A DNA stretch of 6,767 nucleotides from UBA7239 sp035430165 (GTDB lineage: Bacteria > Pseudomonadota > Gammaproteobacteria > Pseudomonadales > UBA7239). Below, in pieces: positions 1-6,732 of this stretch (its first letter is position 1; each line of letters begins with the position of its first letter). A program made the translations under genes and the position numbers. The notes under the pieces are model-generated. The model had not been told where the DNA came from. It made no database searches and saw only the letters and a list, made by a program, of their open reading frames with translations. The stretch lies in NCBI GenBank assembly GCA_035430165.1, contig DAOMGE010000074.1, forward strand, positions 1 through 6,767, in the 5' to 3' direction.

Positions 1-46
1 AAACCAGGGCGCAGCAAGCGGCGCCCCCACAGTGTAAACTCCGGCC

Positions 47-979
47 ATGCAAAACTTTGTCGCACTCAAGGCTGCACTGCAGCCATTCAAGCTGGATCAG
101 GACGCACAGCAATCATCTGCTGATGTGCGGGAATACCTGCGCTTTTACCAACTCGATAACTTGCCGGGGCTGCACAATATTGGCTGGATCCTGTGTGACT
201 CGCGCAAACTGGCTGTGCAGTGCTGGCGGCCCGCTTCGCCTGTCGGCACCGTGCTGGTGGTACATGGCTATTACGATCATGTCGGACTCTACGGCCACCT
301 GATCCGTTTTTTCCTGGAACAGGGTTATGCCGTGCTGGCGTTTGATTTACCCGGTCACGGCTTGTCTGACGGGGAATCTGCGGCTATCGACAGTTTTGAT
401 GAATACGGTGCAGCGATTCATGCTGTGATCACCGCTTGCAAATCCCGCCTGCCAACACCGTGGATCGCCTGCGGACAGAGCACCGGTTGTGCCGCGCTGT
501 TGAATTTCCTGCTGTCAGTTTCCGACCAGCCTTTGCGAAAACTTGTTTTGCTTGCGCCGTTGTTGCGACCGCATGCATGGGCAAACAGTGGCCGCTGGGC
601 ATATCTCCTGTTGCATCGCGTCATCAAGAAATTGCCACGCCAGTTTCATGACAACTCTCATGATGCGCGTTTTGTTGCGTTCTGTCGTCACACCGATCCC
701 CTGCAATCGCGCTGGCTGATGGTGAACTGGATCTCGGCGATGAAACACTGGCTCGATGGTTTTGATGCGCAACCGACGCTGGCGATCAGTAGCCTGATTG
801 TGCAGGGCGAGCAGGACACGACAGTGGACTGGCGTTACAACATCCCGCACATCCAGCAAAAATTGCCGGGCGCACAGTTGCATTACCTTGGCGATGCACG
901 GCATCATCTCGCCAACGAGAGCGCGGGTATCCGCGACCGTTTGTGGCATATCCTGAAAAGCTATCTGGCAGAACAATAA
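47..979 (+). CDS. alpha/beta hydrolase, monoacylglycerol lipase / lysophospholipase-like (serine aminopeptidase S33 family)
   Basis: A 310-residue serine hydrolase with the full alpha/beta fold. The oxyanion-hole HG is at residues 73-74 in VVHGYYDH. The strand-turn FDLPGHGLSDG lies near 99-109. The nucleophile elbow is GQSTG, with Ser145 as the likely nucleophile. The acid is probably Asp257 in VQGEQD, and the catalytic His is 286 or 287 in DARHHLA. This layout matches the Hydrolase_4 family, which cleaves ester bonds of monoacylglycerols, lysophospholipids and related lipids; the true substrate is not visible. I see no signal peptide or membrane segment, so it is probably cytoplasmic. An in-frame stop at 35-37 rules out a longer start. 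ATG 47 has no recognisable Shine-Dalgarno sequence, which suggests translation coupled to an upstream gene. The stop TAA overlaps the ATG of the methyltransferase. The fold is secure; the substrate is open. Confidence 0.88.
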   Translation: MQNFVALKAALQPFKLDQDAQQSSADVREYLRFYQLDNLPGLHNIGWILCDSRKLAVQCWRPASPVGTVLVVHGYYDHVGLYGHLIRFFLEQGYAVLAFDLPGHGLSDGESAAIDSFDEYGAAIHAVITACKSRLPTPWIACGQSTGCAALLNFLLSVSDQPLRKLVLLAPLLRPHAWANSGRWAYLLLHRVIKKLPRQFHDNSHDARFVAFCRHTDPLQSRWLMVNWISAMKHWLDGFDAQPTLAISSLIVQGEQDTTVDWRYNIPHIQQKLPGAQLHYLGDARHHLANESAGIRDRLWHILKSYLAEQ

Positions 980-1596
980 TGCGCAAACCGCTGTGGAAAT
1001 ACGTCAACATCATCGTCGACACTTTGCCAATCAATGAGCCCATCTACGAATTCGGTTCATACCAGATCGAATACTCACCACAGGATATTGACTTGCGCCC
1101 CTTGTTCGTCGGCAAGGATTACGTCGGCTGCGATATGCGCGCCGGCCCCGGCGTGGATAAAGTCCTGAACCTGCACAACATCGACTTGCCCGACAACACC
1201 GCCGGCACCGTGTTCCTGATGGACACCCTGGAACACGTCGAGTACCCGCATCGCGCCGTGGAAGAAGTGCATCGCATCCTGAAGCCCGGCGGCTTGCTGG
1301 TGATGAGTTCCGTGCTGGATTATTTCATCCACGAAACCCCGAATGATTTCTGGCGTTACACGCCGGATGCCTTCCGCTCGCTGCTGAAACCGTTTACGCA
1401 ATCCCATGTCGGCTGGTACGGCCCGGACTATTTTCCACAAACCATCGTCGGCATCGGCATCAAGGGCGCGGAAATCCCGCTGGATACCTATATCGACCGC
1501 TACCAGAAATGGAATGAAAAACAGACGCACATTGCGCGCCAGATCGAACTGGACCTGATGCGCCAGACGCTGCGTGATCTGGGTGAATTGCCGTAG
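979..1596 (+). CDS. class I SAM-dependent methyltransferase (Methyltransf_11-like)
   Basis: A 205-residue protein predicted to transfer a methyl group from S-adenosylmethionine to an unidentified acceptor. Motif I is reduced to YEFGS (residues 23-27), without the usual GxGxG loop. The acidic residue after strand 2 is Asp52 in GCDMRAGPGVD. The FLMDTLEHVEYPH (79-91) and RILKPGG (99-105) segments are typical of Methyltransf_11. A distinctive HETPNDFWRYTP block follows at 118-129. From general knowledge, relatives with this DMRxGPGVD...H-x-x-P-x-D-x-W-R-x-T-P pattern are often encoded in polysaccharide or glycan clusters, but no such genes are seen here. The reading frame is open back to 943, but I chose ATG 979 because it overlaps the hydrolase stop codon (TAATG), the classic arrangement for translational coupling. 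The two genes therefore almost certainly form one operon. Confidence 0.85.
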   Translation: MRKPLWKYVNIIVDTLPINEPIYEFGSYQIEYSPQDIDLRPLFVGKDYVGCDMRAGPGVDKVLNLHNIDLPDNTAGTVFLMDTLEHVEYPHRAVEEVHRILKPGGLLVMSSVLDYFIHETPNDFWRYTPDAFRSLLKPFTQSHVGWYGPDYFPQTIVGIGIKGAEIPLDTYIDRYQKWNEKQTHIARQIELDLMRQTLRDLGELP

Positions 1597-1626
1597 CAGC
1601 CCTGCCCCATCATCGCAATAGCCGAT

Positions 1627-1654
1627 TTTTCCTGATTGCCTACACGCCTAGAAT
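1627..1654 (+). promoter_or_regulatory. candidate sigma-70 promoter for the P450 gene
   Basis: TAGAAT at 1649-1654 matches the -10 consensus at five of six positions. A weak -35-like TTTTCC lies at 1627-1632 with a 16-base spacer. Transcription would start near 1660, giving a leader of about 40 bases before the P450 start. The poor -35 box suggests a weak or activator-dependent promoter. Read by eye only. Confidence 0.35.
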
Positions 1655-1673
1655 TGGTGCCCTGTAACAATTC
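1651..1673 (+). promoter_or_regulatory. operator-like dyad GAATTG-N11-CAATTC upstream of the P450
   Basis: Two perfect 6-base inverted half-sites (1651-1656 and 1668-1673) are separated by 11 bases, so their centres are 17 bases apart. The left half overlaps the candidate -10 box and the right half lies just past the predicted start site. That position would suit a dimeric repressor blocking polymerase. No regulator gene lies in the window, and a 6+6 dyad can arise by chance. Confidence 0.3.
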
Positions 1674-1702
1674 ACCTGTCACACTCCAGCAGGATCACTC
1701 AC

Positions 1703-3088
1703 ATGGCAAAAGCGATTTCCCCCTACGGCGACTATATCAACCAGCCGAACTGCAACGACCTGGACCATATCCCGGGTGACTATGGTTTGCCCCTGCTGGG
1801 CCACACCATCGGCTACGTCAAGGATCCGCTGATCTGGGCGCAAGAGCGTTACAAGAAATACGGCCCCCTGCAGCGGGTAGCGACAACCGGCGTGCGCGGC
1901 GTGCTGGCACTGGGTCCGGATCTGGCCCAGCAAGTCATGCTGGACATGGATCGCAACTTCTCCTCGAAAATGGGCTTCCTGGATCGCGTGCAGAAGTTCT
2001 TCGAAGGCAGCCTGATCATGGAGGACTTCGAACACCACAAGCACCAGCGCCGTATCGTGCAAGGCGCCTTCAAGAATGATGCGCTGCAACACTACACACG
2101 CGAAATCAACCGCATTTACGACCGCGCGCTGGACGAGTGGGATGCCAAAGCCAACACCGGCGAAACCATTCCCTTCTTCATGTACATCAAGGATCTGCTA
2201 CTGGTAGTCGCCGCTGATATTTTTGCCGGTGAAACCGATTACAAGGGCGATCGCGTGCGCCACCTGAATCAGGCGTTCCTCGATGCAGTAGCAGGCTTGA
2301 TGTACTTCGTACCATGGAACATTCCAGGCTTTGCCTACCACACGGGTATGCGCGGCAAGAAAAACCTGCAGGATTTTTTCACGCCGATGATCGACCAGAA
2401 ACGCAAAGGCGACGGCAAGGATATGTTGAGCCTTTTCAGCCGTGAAAAAGATGAAAATGGCGAATTTTTTACCGCGAAAGAAGTAACGGATCAGGCCATC
2501 TTCCTGATGTTTGCCGCCCACGACACGACTACAGCGGCAATCACACACACCATCTACTACCTCGCTCGCAACCCGGAAGCAAAAGAAAAGCTGTACCGTG
2601 AAATCGATTCCGTGGATCTCGACGGCTTGCTGTGGGAAGACCAGGACAAACTGCCGTACATGCAGATGGTGTTCAATGAAGTGCAGCGTATCCGTCCTTC
2701 TGTGCCTTCTGTGCCACGCCGTACCATCCGCGAATGCGAAATGGCTGGCCAGCGCGTACCAGCCAACACCATGGTATTCACCTTGCCACGCTTCACTCAC
2801 TGGATGGAAGAGTACTGGACCAACCCGCACATCTTCGACCCAGAACGTTTCTCACCCGAGCGTGCCGAGCACAAGAAACATGCGTTCCAGTTCCATCCGT
2901 TCGGTGGCGGTGCGCACAAATGTATTGGCATGCACTTCGCCCAGATGGAATACCGTAACTTCCTGTTCAAGTTCATGAAGCGCTATGACTTTGAAGCACG
3001 CCACAAAAAACAGGATGTCTACATGCAGACATTCCCGCTGCCGAAGCCAAGCGACGACATGCCCATCGTCATTACACGCCGTCGCTGA
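1703..3088 (+). CDS. cytochrome P450 (resembles the CYP120/CYP26/CYP51 clade)
   Basis: A complete 461-residue haem monooxygenase. The N-terminus carries the P450 entry motif IPGDYGLPLLGHT (23-35) and no membrane anchor, so the enzyme is soluble. A helix-C HxRR-type segment lies at 114-117. The I-helix oxygen-binding motif is AAHDTT (271-276), with Ala where Gly is usual. The K-helix ExxR is Glu326/Arg329, PERF is at 380-383, and the haem loop FGGGAHKCIG (400-409) has Cys407 as the thiolate ligand. Overall it resembles CYP120 of cyanobacteria and the related CYP26 and CYP51 enzymes, which act on retinoids or sterols. The substrate here cannot be read from sequence. AGGA at 1691-1694 sits 8 bases before ATG 1703. 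No redox partner is encoded nearby, so electrons must come from elsewhere in the genome. A strong terminator follows the stop. All catalytic motifs are present, so the gene looks functional. Confidence 0.95.
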   Translation: MAKAISPYGDYINQPNCNDLDHIPGDYGLPLLGHTIGYVKDPLIWAQERYKKYGPLQRVATTGVRGVLALGPDLAQQVMLDMDRNFSSKMGFLDRVQKFFEGSLIMEDFEHHKHQRRIVQGAFKNDALQHYTREINRIYDRALDEWDAKANTGETIPFFMYIKDLLLVVAADIFAGETDYKGDRVRHLNQAFLDAVAGLMYFVPWNIPGFAYHTGMRGKKNLQDFFTPMIDQKRKGDGKDMLSLFSREKDENGEFFTAKEVTDQAIFLMFAAHDTTTAAITHTIYYLARNPEAKEKLYREIDSVDLDGLLWEDQDKLPYMQMVFNEVQRIRPSVPSVPRRTIRECEMAGQRVPANTMVFTLPRFTHWMEEYWTNPHIFDPERFSPERAEHKKHAFQFHPFGGGAHKCIGMHFAQMEYRNFLFKFMKRYDFEARHKKQDVYMQTFPLPKPSDDMPIVITRRR

Positions 3089-3100
3089 TTCTGCGACAGC

Positions 3101-3136
3101 AACAAAAAAGCCGGCAAATATGCCGGCTTTTTTGTT
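3101..3136. terminator. bidirectional Rho-independent terminator
   Basis: A perfect 16-base inverted repeat (3101-3116 and 3121-3136) encloses the 4-base loop AATA. The core stem GCCGGCA/TGCCGGC is flanked by A6 on the left and T6 on the right. Each strand therefore makes a G+C-rich hairpin followed by a U-tract. It lies 12 bases beyond the P450 stop and 12 bases beyond the stop of the converging small gene, so it can end both transcripts. Confidence 0.92.
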
Positions 3137-3148
3137 GGGCGCCAGATC

Positions 3149-3448
3149 CTACATCACCGCAAGATAGGAAGCACCCAGGCGATGTTGTTTCAACACGTCG
3201 GCGATGGTTTCACCGGCTGGATTCCTCGCCTGCACGTTGCGCGAATCCGCCTTGAAGAAACTGATAAAACGCGCAAACTCATCAGGCTTCATATTGCGAT
3301 AGGCAATTTCCAACGCGTGATAATCAGCATCAACACCAGCCGGCGGTTGCACACCCAGAAAAAAACGCAGCTGTTCATCGGTGCGCAACTCGTCTTCAAC
3401 AGCCTTCTTGTCTTTTTTCTGCTGTGCCGGTTTTTCCATCTCTGTCAT
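3149..3448 (-). CDS. PA4642-family conserved protein of unknown function
   Basis: A 99-residue soluble protein. The Lys- and Glu-rich N-terminus (residues 1-22) looks disordered. The conserved part begins at TDEQLRFFLGVQPPAGVDAD (23-42) and continues through YHALEIAYRNMKPDEFARF (43-61) and NPAGETIADVLKQHR (76-90). This order of motifs matches from memory the PA4642 family of Pseudomonas and relatives, which has no assigned function. The ARNPAGETIADVLKQHR stretch faintly resembles a single ankyrin-type helix pair, but one unit is not enough to call a repeat. ATG 3448 is well supported: AGGAAGGT at 3457-3464 lies 8 bases upstream. The gene follows gatB by only 23 bases on the same strand with no terminator between, so it is probably co-transcribed with gatCAB. 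Whether this reflects a shared function is unknown. Confidence 0.82.
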   Translation of the reverse strand: MTEMEKPAQQKKDKKAVEDELRTDEQLRFFLGVQPPAGVDADYHALEIAYRNMKPDEFARFISFFKADSRNVQARNPAGETIADVLKQHRLGASYLAVM

Positions 3449-3456
3449 AAATAATC

Positions 3457-3476
3457 ACCTTCCTGATTTTTTCAGG
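3457..3476 (-). promoter_or_regulatory. ribosome binding site and hairpin at the gatB / PA4642-family junction
   Basis: On the minus strand the RNA can fold CCTGA-AAAAA-TCAGG (3476 down to 3462). The left arm contains the gatB stop codon TGA. The right arm shares its AGG with the Shine-Dalgarno sequence AGGAAGGT (3464-3457) of the following gene. A ribosome finishing gatB would open this five-pair stem, which would couple translation of the two genes. The stem is short, so the effect may be modest. Confidence 0.4.
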
Positions 3477-4911
3477 ACAATTTTTTCAACAAAATTTCGT
3501 TCACTTGCTGCGGATTTGCCTTGCCTTGTGACACCTTCATGATCTGGCCCACAAAGAAACCCAGCATTTTCGGGCGCTTGTCTTCACTGGCGCCCCGATA
3601 GTTTTCTACCTGCTGTGGATTGGCAGCAATGATGTCATCTACGATTTTCTCGATCGCACCGGAATCAGAAACTTGCTTTAGCCCTTGCTTGTCGATAATG
3701 TCGTCAGCGCTACCGCCTTCTGTCCACATCAGTTCAAACACCTGCTTCGCAATCTTGCCGGAGATAGTGCCATCCTTGATACGCGCAATCATACCGCCCA
3801 GTTGTTCACTCGAAACAGGGGAATGTTGCACCGCCAGATTGCTTCGTTTCAAGGCTGCCATCAATTCCACCATGACCCAGTTGGCAGCGAGCTTGGCGTC
3901 ACCGGATGCAGTCACCGTTTGCTCGTAGAATTCGGATGTGGCGCGTTCCGCACTCAACTGTGTTGCATCGTCTTGCGACAAGCCGTATTGCTCGACAAAA
4001 CGTTTCCGCTTCGCGTCCGGCAATTCCGGCAGGCTGGCGCGTAGTTGTGCGAGATAACTGTCTTCGATCACCACCGGCAACAGATCCGGGCACGGGAAAT
4101 AACGGTAATCGTTGGCTTCTTCCTTGCTGCGCATCGAGCGCGCGGTCTTGGTGTCACCGTTATACAAACGTGTTTCCTGGATCACCCGGCCACCGTCTTC
4201 GATGACATCAATCTGGCGCTCCACTTCCAGCGCAATGGCCTCCTCCATGAAACGGAAAGAATTCAGGTTCTTGGTTTCGGTGCGGGTACCCAGTGGTGCA
4301 CCCGGTTTTCGTACAGAAATGTTGACATCAAAACGCATGGAGCCTTGTGACATTTCACCGTCACAAATGCCGAGCGTGGTGACAATCGCATGCAATTTTT
4401 TGGCAAACGCCACGGCTTCTTCAGCTGTGCGGATATCCGGCTCGGTAACGATCTCGATCAGTGGTGTGCCGGCACGATTCAAATCGATACCGCTCTGGCC
4501 AGCAAAATCCTCATGCAAGGATTTGCCCGCATCTTCCTCCAGATGAGCATGATGAATGCGCACACGCTTGCTGCTGCCATTGGCCAGATCGATATCAATA
4601 TAACCGGCGCCGACAATCGGTTCGGCAAGCTGGCTGGTCTGGTAACCTTTTGGCAGGTCGGGATAAAAATAATTCTTGCGCTCGAATACCGAACGCTTCG
4701 GAATCTCGGCATTAATCGCCAGACCGAACAACAAGGCCATGCGCACCGCTTCCGCGTTCAACACCGGCAACGTGCCGGGCAGTGCAAGATCGATTGCACA
4801 CGCCTGTGTATTCGGTTCTGCACCAAACGCCGTCGAGCTACCTGAAAATATTTTGGTCTTCGTAGCCAACTGGACGTGAATCTCGAGGCCGATAACGGTT
4901 TCCCAACTCAT
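3472..4911 (-). CDS. gatB: Asp-tRNA(Asn)/Glu-tRNA(Gln) amidotransferase subunit B
   Basis: A 479-residue GatB, the usual length. In the GatCAB complex it binds the mischarged Glu-tRNA(Gln) or Asp-tRNA(Asn) and activates the acyl group with ATP, before ammonia from GatA converts it to Gln or Asn. Family landmarks appear in order: WETVIGLEIHVQL (3-15), NYFYPDLPKGYQTSQ (80-94), EEDAGKSLH (125-133), DLNRAGTPLIEIVTEPD (143-159), SMRSKEEANDYRYFPCPDLL (259-278) and a C-terminal GatB/YqeY tail ending ANPQQVNEILLKKLS. The frame is open to 4944, but I start at ATG 4911: it makes an ATGA overlap with the gatA stop, and MSWETVIGLEIH matches the usual GatB N-terminus. The 11 extra residues would lie inside gatA coding sequence. 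Closely similar to Pseudomonas GatB throughout, with no sign of damage. Confidence 0.97.
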   Translation of the reverse strand: MSWETVIGLEIHVQLATKTKIFSGSSTAFGAEPNTQACAIDLALPGTLPVLNAEAVRMALLFGLAINAEIPKRSVFERKNYFYPDLPKGYQTSQLAEPIVGAGYIDIDLANGSSKRVRIHHAHLEEDAGKSLHEDFAGQSGIDLNRAGTPLIEIVTEPDIRTAEEAVAFAKKLHAIVTTLGICDGEMSQGSMRFDVNISVRKPGAPLGTRTETKNLNSFRFMEEAIALEVERQIDVIEDGGRVIQETRLYNGDTKTARSMRSKEEANDYRYFPCPDLLPVVIEDSYLAQLRASLPELPDAKRKRFVEQYGLSQDDATQLSAERATSEFYEQTVTASGDAKLAANWVMVELMAALKRSNLAVQHSPVSSEQLGGMIARIKDGTISGKIAKQVFELMWTEGGSADDIIDKQGLKQVSDSGAIEKIVDDIIAANPQQVENYRGASEDKRPKMLGFFVGQIMKVSQGKANPQQVNEILLKKLS

Positions 4912-6383
4912 ACAACAGCCTCCACCGGTGATTGCGTGTGCCATGCCGTTGTCAATTGATAACGGTGCGCCACATTCAGCATGCGCGCTTCATCAAAATA
5001 ATTGCCGATGATCTGCAATCCGACTGGCTTACTGTCAACAAAACCACAAGGTAATGACATACCGGGCAAACCGGCAAGGTTGGTAGCAATGGTGTAAATA
5101 TCTTCGAGATACATCGCGACCGGATCACTGCCTTTTGAGCCAAACGCAAACGCAGGCGATGGCGAGGTCGGCCCCATGATCACATCCACTTGCTTGAACG
5201 CATCGACAAAATCCTGCTGGATCAACCGGCGCACCTGTTGTGCCTTGCGGTAATAGGCATCGTAAAAACCGGCAGACAAGGCATAGGCACCGACGAGAAT
5301 CCGGCGCTTCACTTCTTCACCAAAACCCTCGGCGCGCGAACGACAATAAAGATCATTCAAGTCTTGCGGTTTTTCACAGCGATGACCGTAACGCACGCCA
5401 TCAAATCGCGACAGGTTCGCCGAACATTCCGCTGGCGCAATCACGTAATACGCCGGCACTGCGAGCGCAGAATGCGGCAAGGAAATGTCTACCAGCGTTG
5501 CACCAAGTTTTTCGTATTCGCGCAATGCATTTTGCACTTGCGTTGCGGTATCCGCGTGCAAGCCTTCGCCAAAATATTCGCGGGGCACACCGATTTTCAA
5601 TCCCGTTAAATCATTGGCAAGCGTCGCTGTGTAATCCGGCACCGGACGATCCAGCACGGTAGAGTCTTTTGGATCAAAACCCGCCATTGCACCCAACATC
5701 AGCGCCACGTCTTCTGCCGTGCGCGCCATTGGCCCCGCCTGGTCGAGGCTCGATGCAAACGCGATCATGCCCCAGCGCGACACGCGGCCATAGGTCGGCT
5801 TCAAACCGGTGATGCCGCATAGTGCTGCCGGTTGGCGAATCGAGCCGCCGGTATCGGTGGCCGTCGCACCCGGTACCAGTCTTGCCGCAACGCTGGCTGC
5901 ACTGCCACCCGATGAACCACCGGGCACACAACCGGTATCCCACGGATTTTTTACCGGACCGTAAAAACTGGTTTCGTTGGAGGAACCCATCGCGAATTCA
6001 TCCATGTTGGTTTTACCCAACATCACCATGCCCTGCTCGCGATATTTCGCGACGACGGTGGCGTCATACGGTGAAATAAAATTATCGAGCATGCGCGAAC
6101 CGCAACTGGTGCGAACACCTTGCGTGCAAAAAATATCTTTGTGCGCAAACGGCACACCGGTCAGAAACGCGGCATTGCCCGCAGCACGGCGCGCATCGGC
6201 GGCATCGGCTTCAGCCAGTGCGAGATCTGCGGTCACAGTAATAAATGCGTTGTAGTTTTTATCGAGACGCGCAATGCGATCGAGATAATGCTGTGTCACT
6301 TCGCGGCTGGAAAATTTTTTCTCTGCCAGCGCGTGTGCCGTTTGGGCGAGTGTCAGCCCATGTATGTCTGATAGATTGTGCAT
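4908..6383 (-). CDS. gatA: Asp-tRNA(Asn)/Glu-tRNA(Gln) amidotransferase subunit A (glutamine amidase)
   Basis: A 491-residue member of the amidase-signature family. It hydrolyses glutamine and channels the ammonia to GatB. The Ser-cisSer-Lys triad is intact: Lys82 in AHKD, the cis-serine Ser157 in PGGSSGGSA, and the nucleophile Ser181 in TDTGGSIRQPA. GKTNMDEFAMGSSNE (123-137) and GLKPTYGRVSRWG are also typical. Two ATG codons are possible, at 6392 and 6383. I prefer 6383 because the Shine-Dalgarno GAGGGG lies 9 bases upstream, whereas the same bases touch ATG 6392 directly. The protein also then begins MHNLSDIHGLTLAQ, much like Pseudomonas GatA. With the other start it would be 494 residues. 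It sits 13 bases after gatC and overlaps gatB by four bases, which favours balanced production of the subunits. Confidence 0.96.
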   Translation of the reverse strand: MHNLSDIHGLTLAQTAHALAEKKFSSREVTQHYLDRIARLDKNYNAFITVTADLALAEADAADARRAAGNAAFLTGVPFAHKDIFCTQGVRTSCGSRMLDNFISPYDATVVAKYREQGMVMLGKTNMDEFAMGSSNETSFYGPVKNPWDTGCVPGGSSGGSAASVAARLVPGATATDTGGSIRQPAALCGITGLKPTYGRVSRWGMIAFASSLDQAGPMARTAEDVALMLGAMAGFDPKDSTVLDRPVPDYTATLANDLTGLKIGVPREYFGEGLHADTATQVQNALREYEKLGATLVDISLPHSALAVPAYYVIAPAECSANLSRFDGVRYGHRCEKPQDLNDLYCRSRAEGFGEEVKRRILVGAYALSAGFYDAYYRKAQQVRRLIQQDFVDAFKQVDVIMGPTSPSPAFAFGSKGSDPVAMYLEDIYTIATNLAGLPGMSLPCGFVDSKPVGLQIIGNYFDEARMLNVAHRYQLTTAWHTQSPVEAVV

Positions 6384-6392
6384 GTCGATCAT

Positions 6393-6398
6393 CCCCTC
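6393..6398 (-). promoter_or_regulatory. gatA ribosome binding site GAGGGG
   Basis: The minus-strand hexamer GAGGGG overlaps the gatC stop codon TGA (6399-6397) and lies 9 bases before ATG 6383. It decides between two in-frame gatA starts three codons apart, and its overlap with the gatC stop favours coupled translation. Confidence 0.6.
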
Positions 6399-6684
6399 AC
6401 TCGATCACTTTGGGCACGAGGAACAGACCATCCTGCACCGCCGGCGCGATCGCTTGCAGCGCTTCACGCTGGTTTGGCTCGGTCACCACGTCATCACGCA
6501 AACGCTGCACCGCATCCAGCGGGTGCGCCATCGGTTCAATACCGGTGGTATCGGCCGCTTGTAACTGGTCGATCAGCGCCAGCACATCACCGAGACTGGC
6601 AGTGGTACGGGCAAGGGTGGATTCGTCGAGACTGAGGCGCGCCAGACGCGCCAGCTGCTCGACTTGTTGACGTTCAATAGCCAT
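6397..6684 (-). CDS. gatC: Asp-tRNA(Asn)/Glu-tRNA(Gln) amidotransferase subunit C
   Basis: A 95-residue GatC, the normal size. In the complex it wraps around the GatA-GatB interface and stabilises it; it has no catalytic residues. Landmarks are the N-terminal helix VEQLARLARLSL (8-19), a middle segment QAADTTGIEPMAHP (42-55), LRDDVVTE (62-69) and the conserved tail DGLFLVPKVIE (85-95). ATG 6684 is preceded by GGAG (6694-6691) with a 6-base spacer. An open frame runs back to a TTG at 6762, but the 26 extra residues match nothing in the family and would overlap the likely promoter. It is the first gene of the gatCAB operon. In Pseudomonas the next gene beyond gatC is the divergent mreB, which would lie just outside this window if the order is shared. 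Confidence 0.94.
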   Translation of the reverse strand: MAIERQQVEQLARLARLSLDESTLARTTASLGDVLALIDQLQAADTTGIEPMAHPLDAVQRLRDDVVTEPNQREALQAIAPAVQDGLFLVPKVIE

Positions 6685-6732
6685 CACAGGCTCCAGTAAG
6701 GGACCGCAGGAAGGAGGGTCGGAAAGGCCGAC

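Noticed and set aside
2..37. A short open frame ending in TAA at 35-37 that could be the tail of an upstream gene (residues NQGAASGAPTV).
   Set aside because: Only 11 codons are visible and no family can be recognised. It is plausible given the missing ribosome binding site at 47, but too short to list as a gene.
515..976. Long minus-strand open frames inside the hydrolase, and similar ones inside the methyltransferase, P450, gatB and gatA.
   Set aside because: They lie opposite strongly supported genes, have no recognisable domains, and are rich in residues expected from reverse reading. They are shadows.
2698..2715. A perfect 9-base tandem repeat, TTCTGTGCC twice, encoding Ser-Val-Pro twice in the P450.
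   Set aside because: It falls in the conserved ExxRxxPxVPxxxR stretch, where the length is that of normal P450s, so it is not an insertion. The repeat reflects similar codons.
4912..4944. An 11-residue N-terminal extension of gatB (MAHAITGGGCC).
   Set aside because: It is translated from the end of gatA in another frame. The ATGA overlap and the family N-terminus both support the start at 4911.
6718..6732. A small inverted repeat, GTCGG-AAAGG-CCGAC, upstream of gatC.
   Set aside because: It would span the predicted transcript start, has no U-tract, and its five-base arms are short enough to be chance. It could be an operator, but nothing else supports that.
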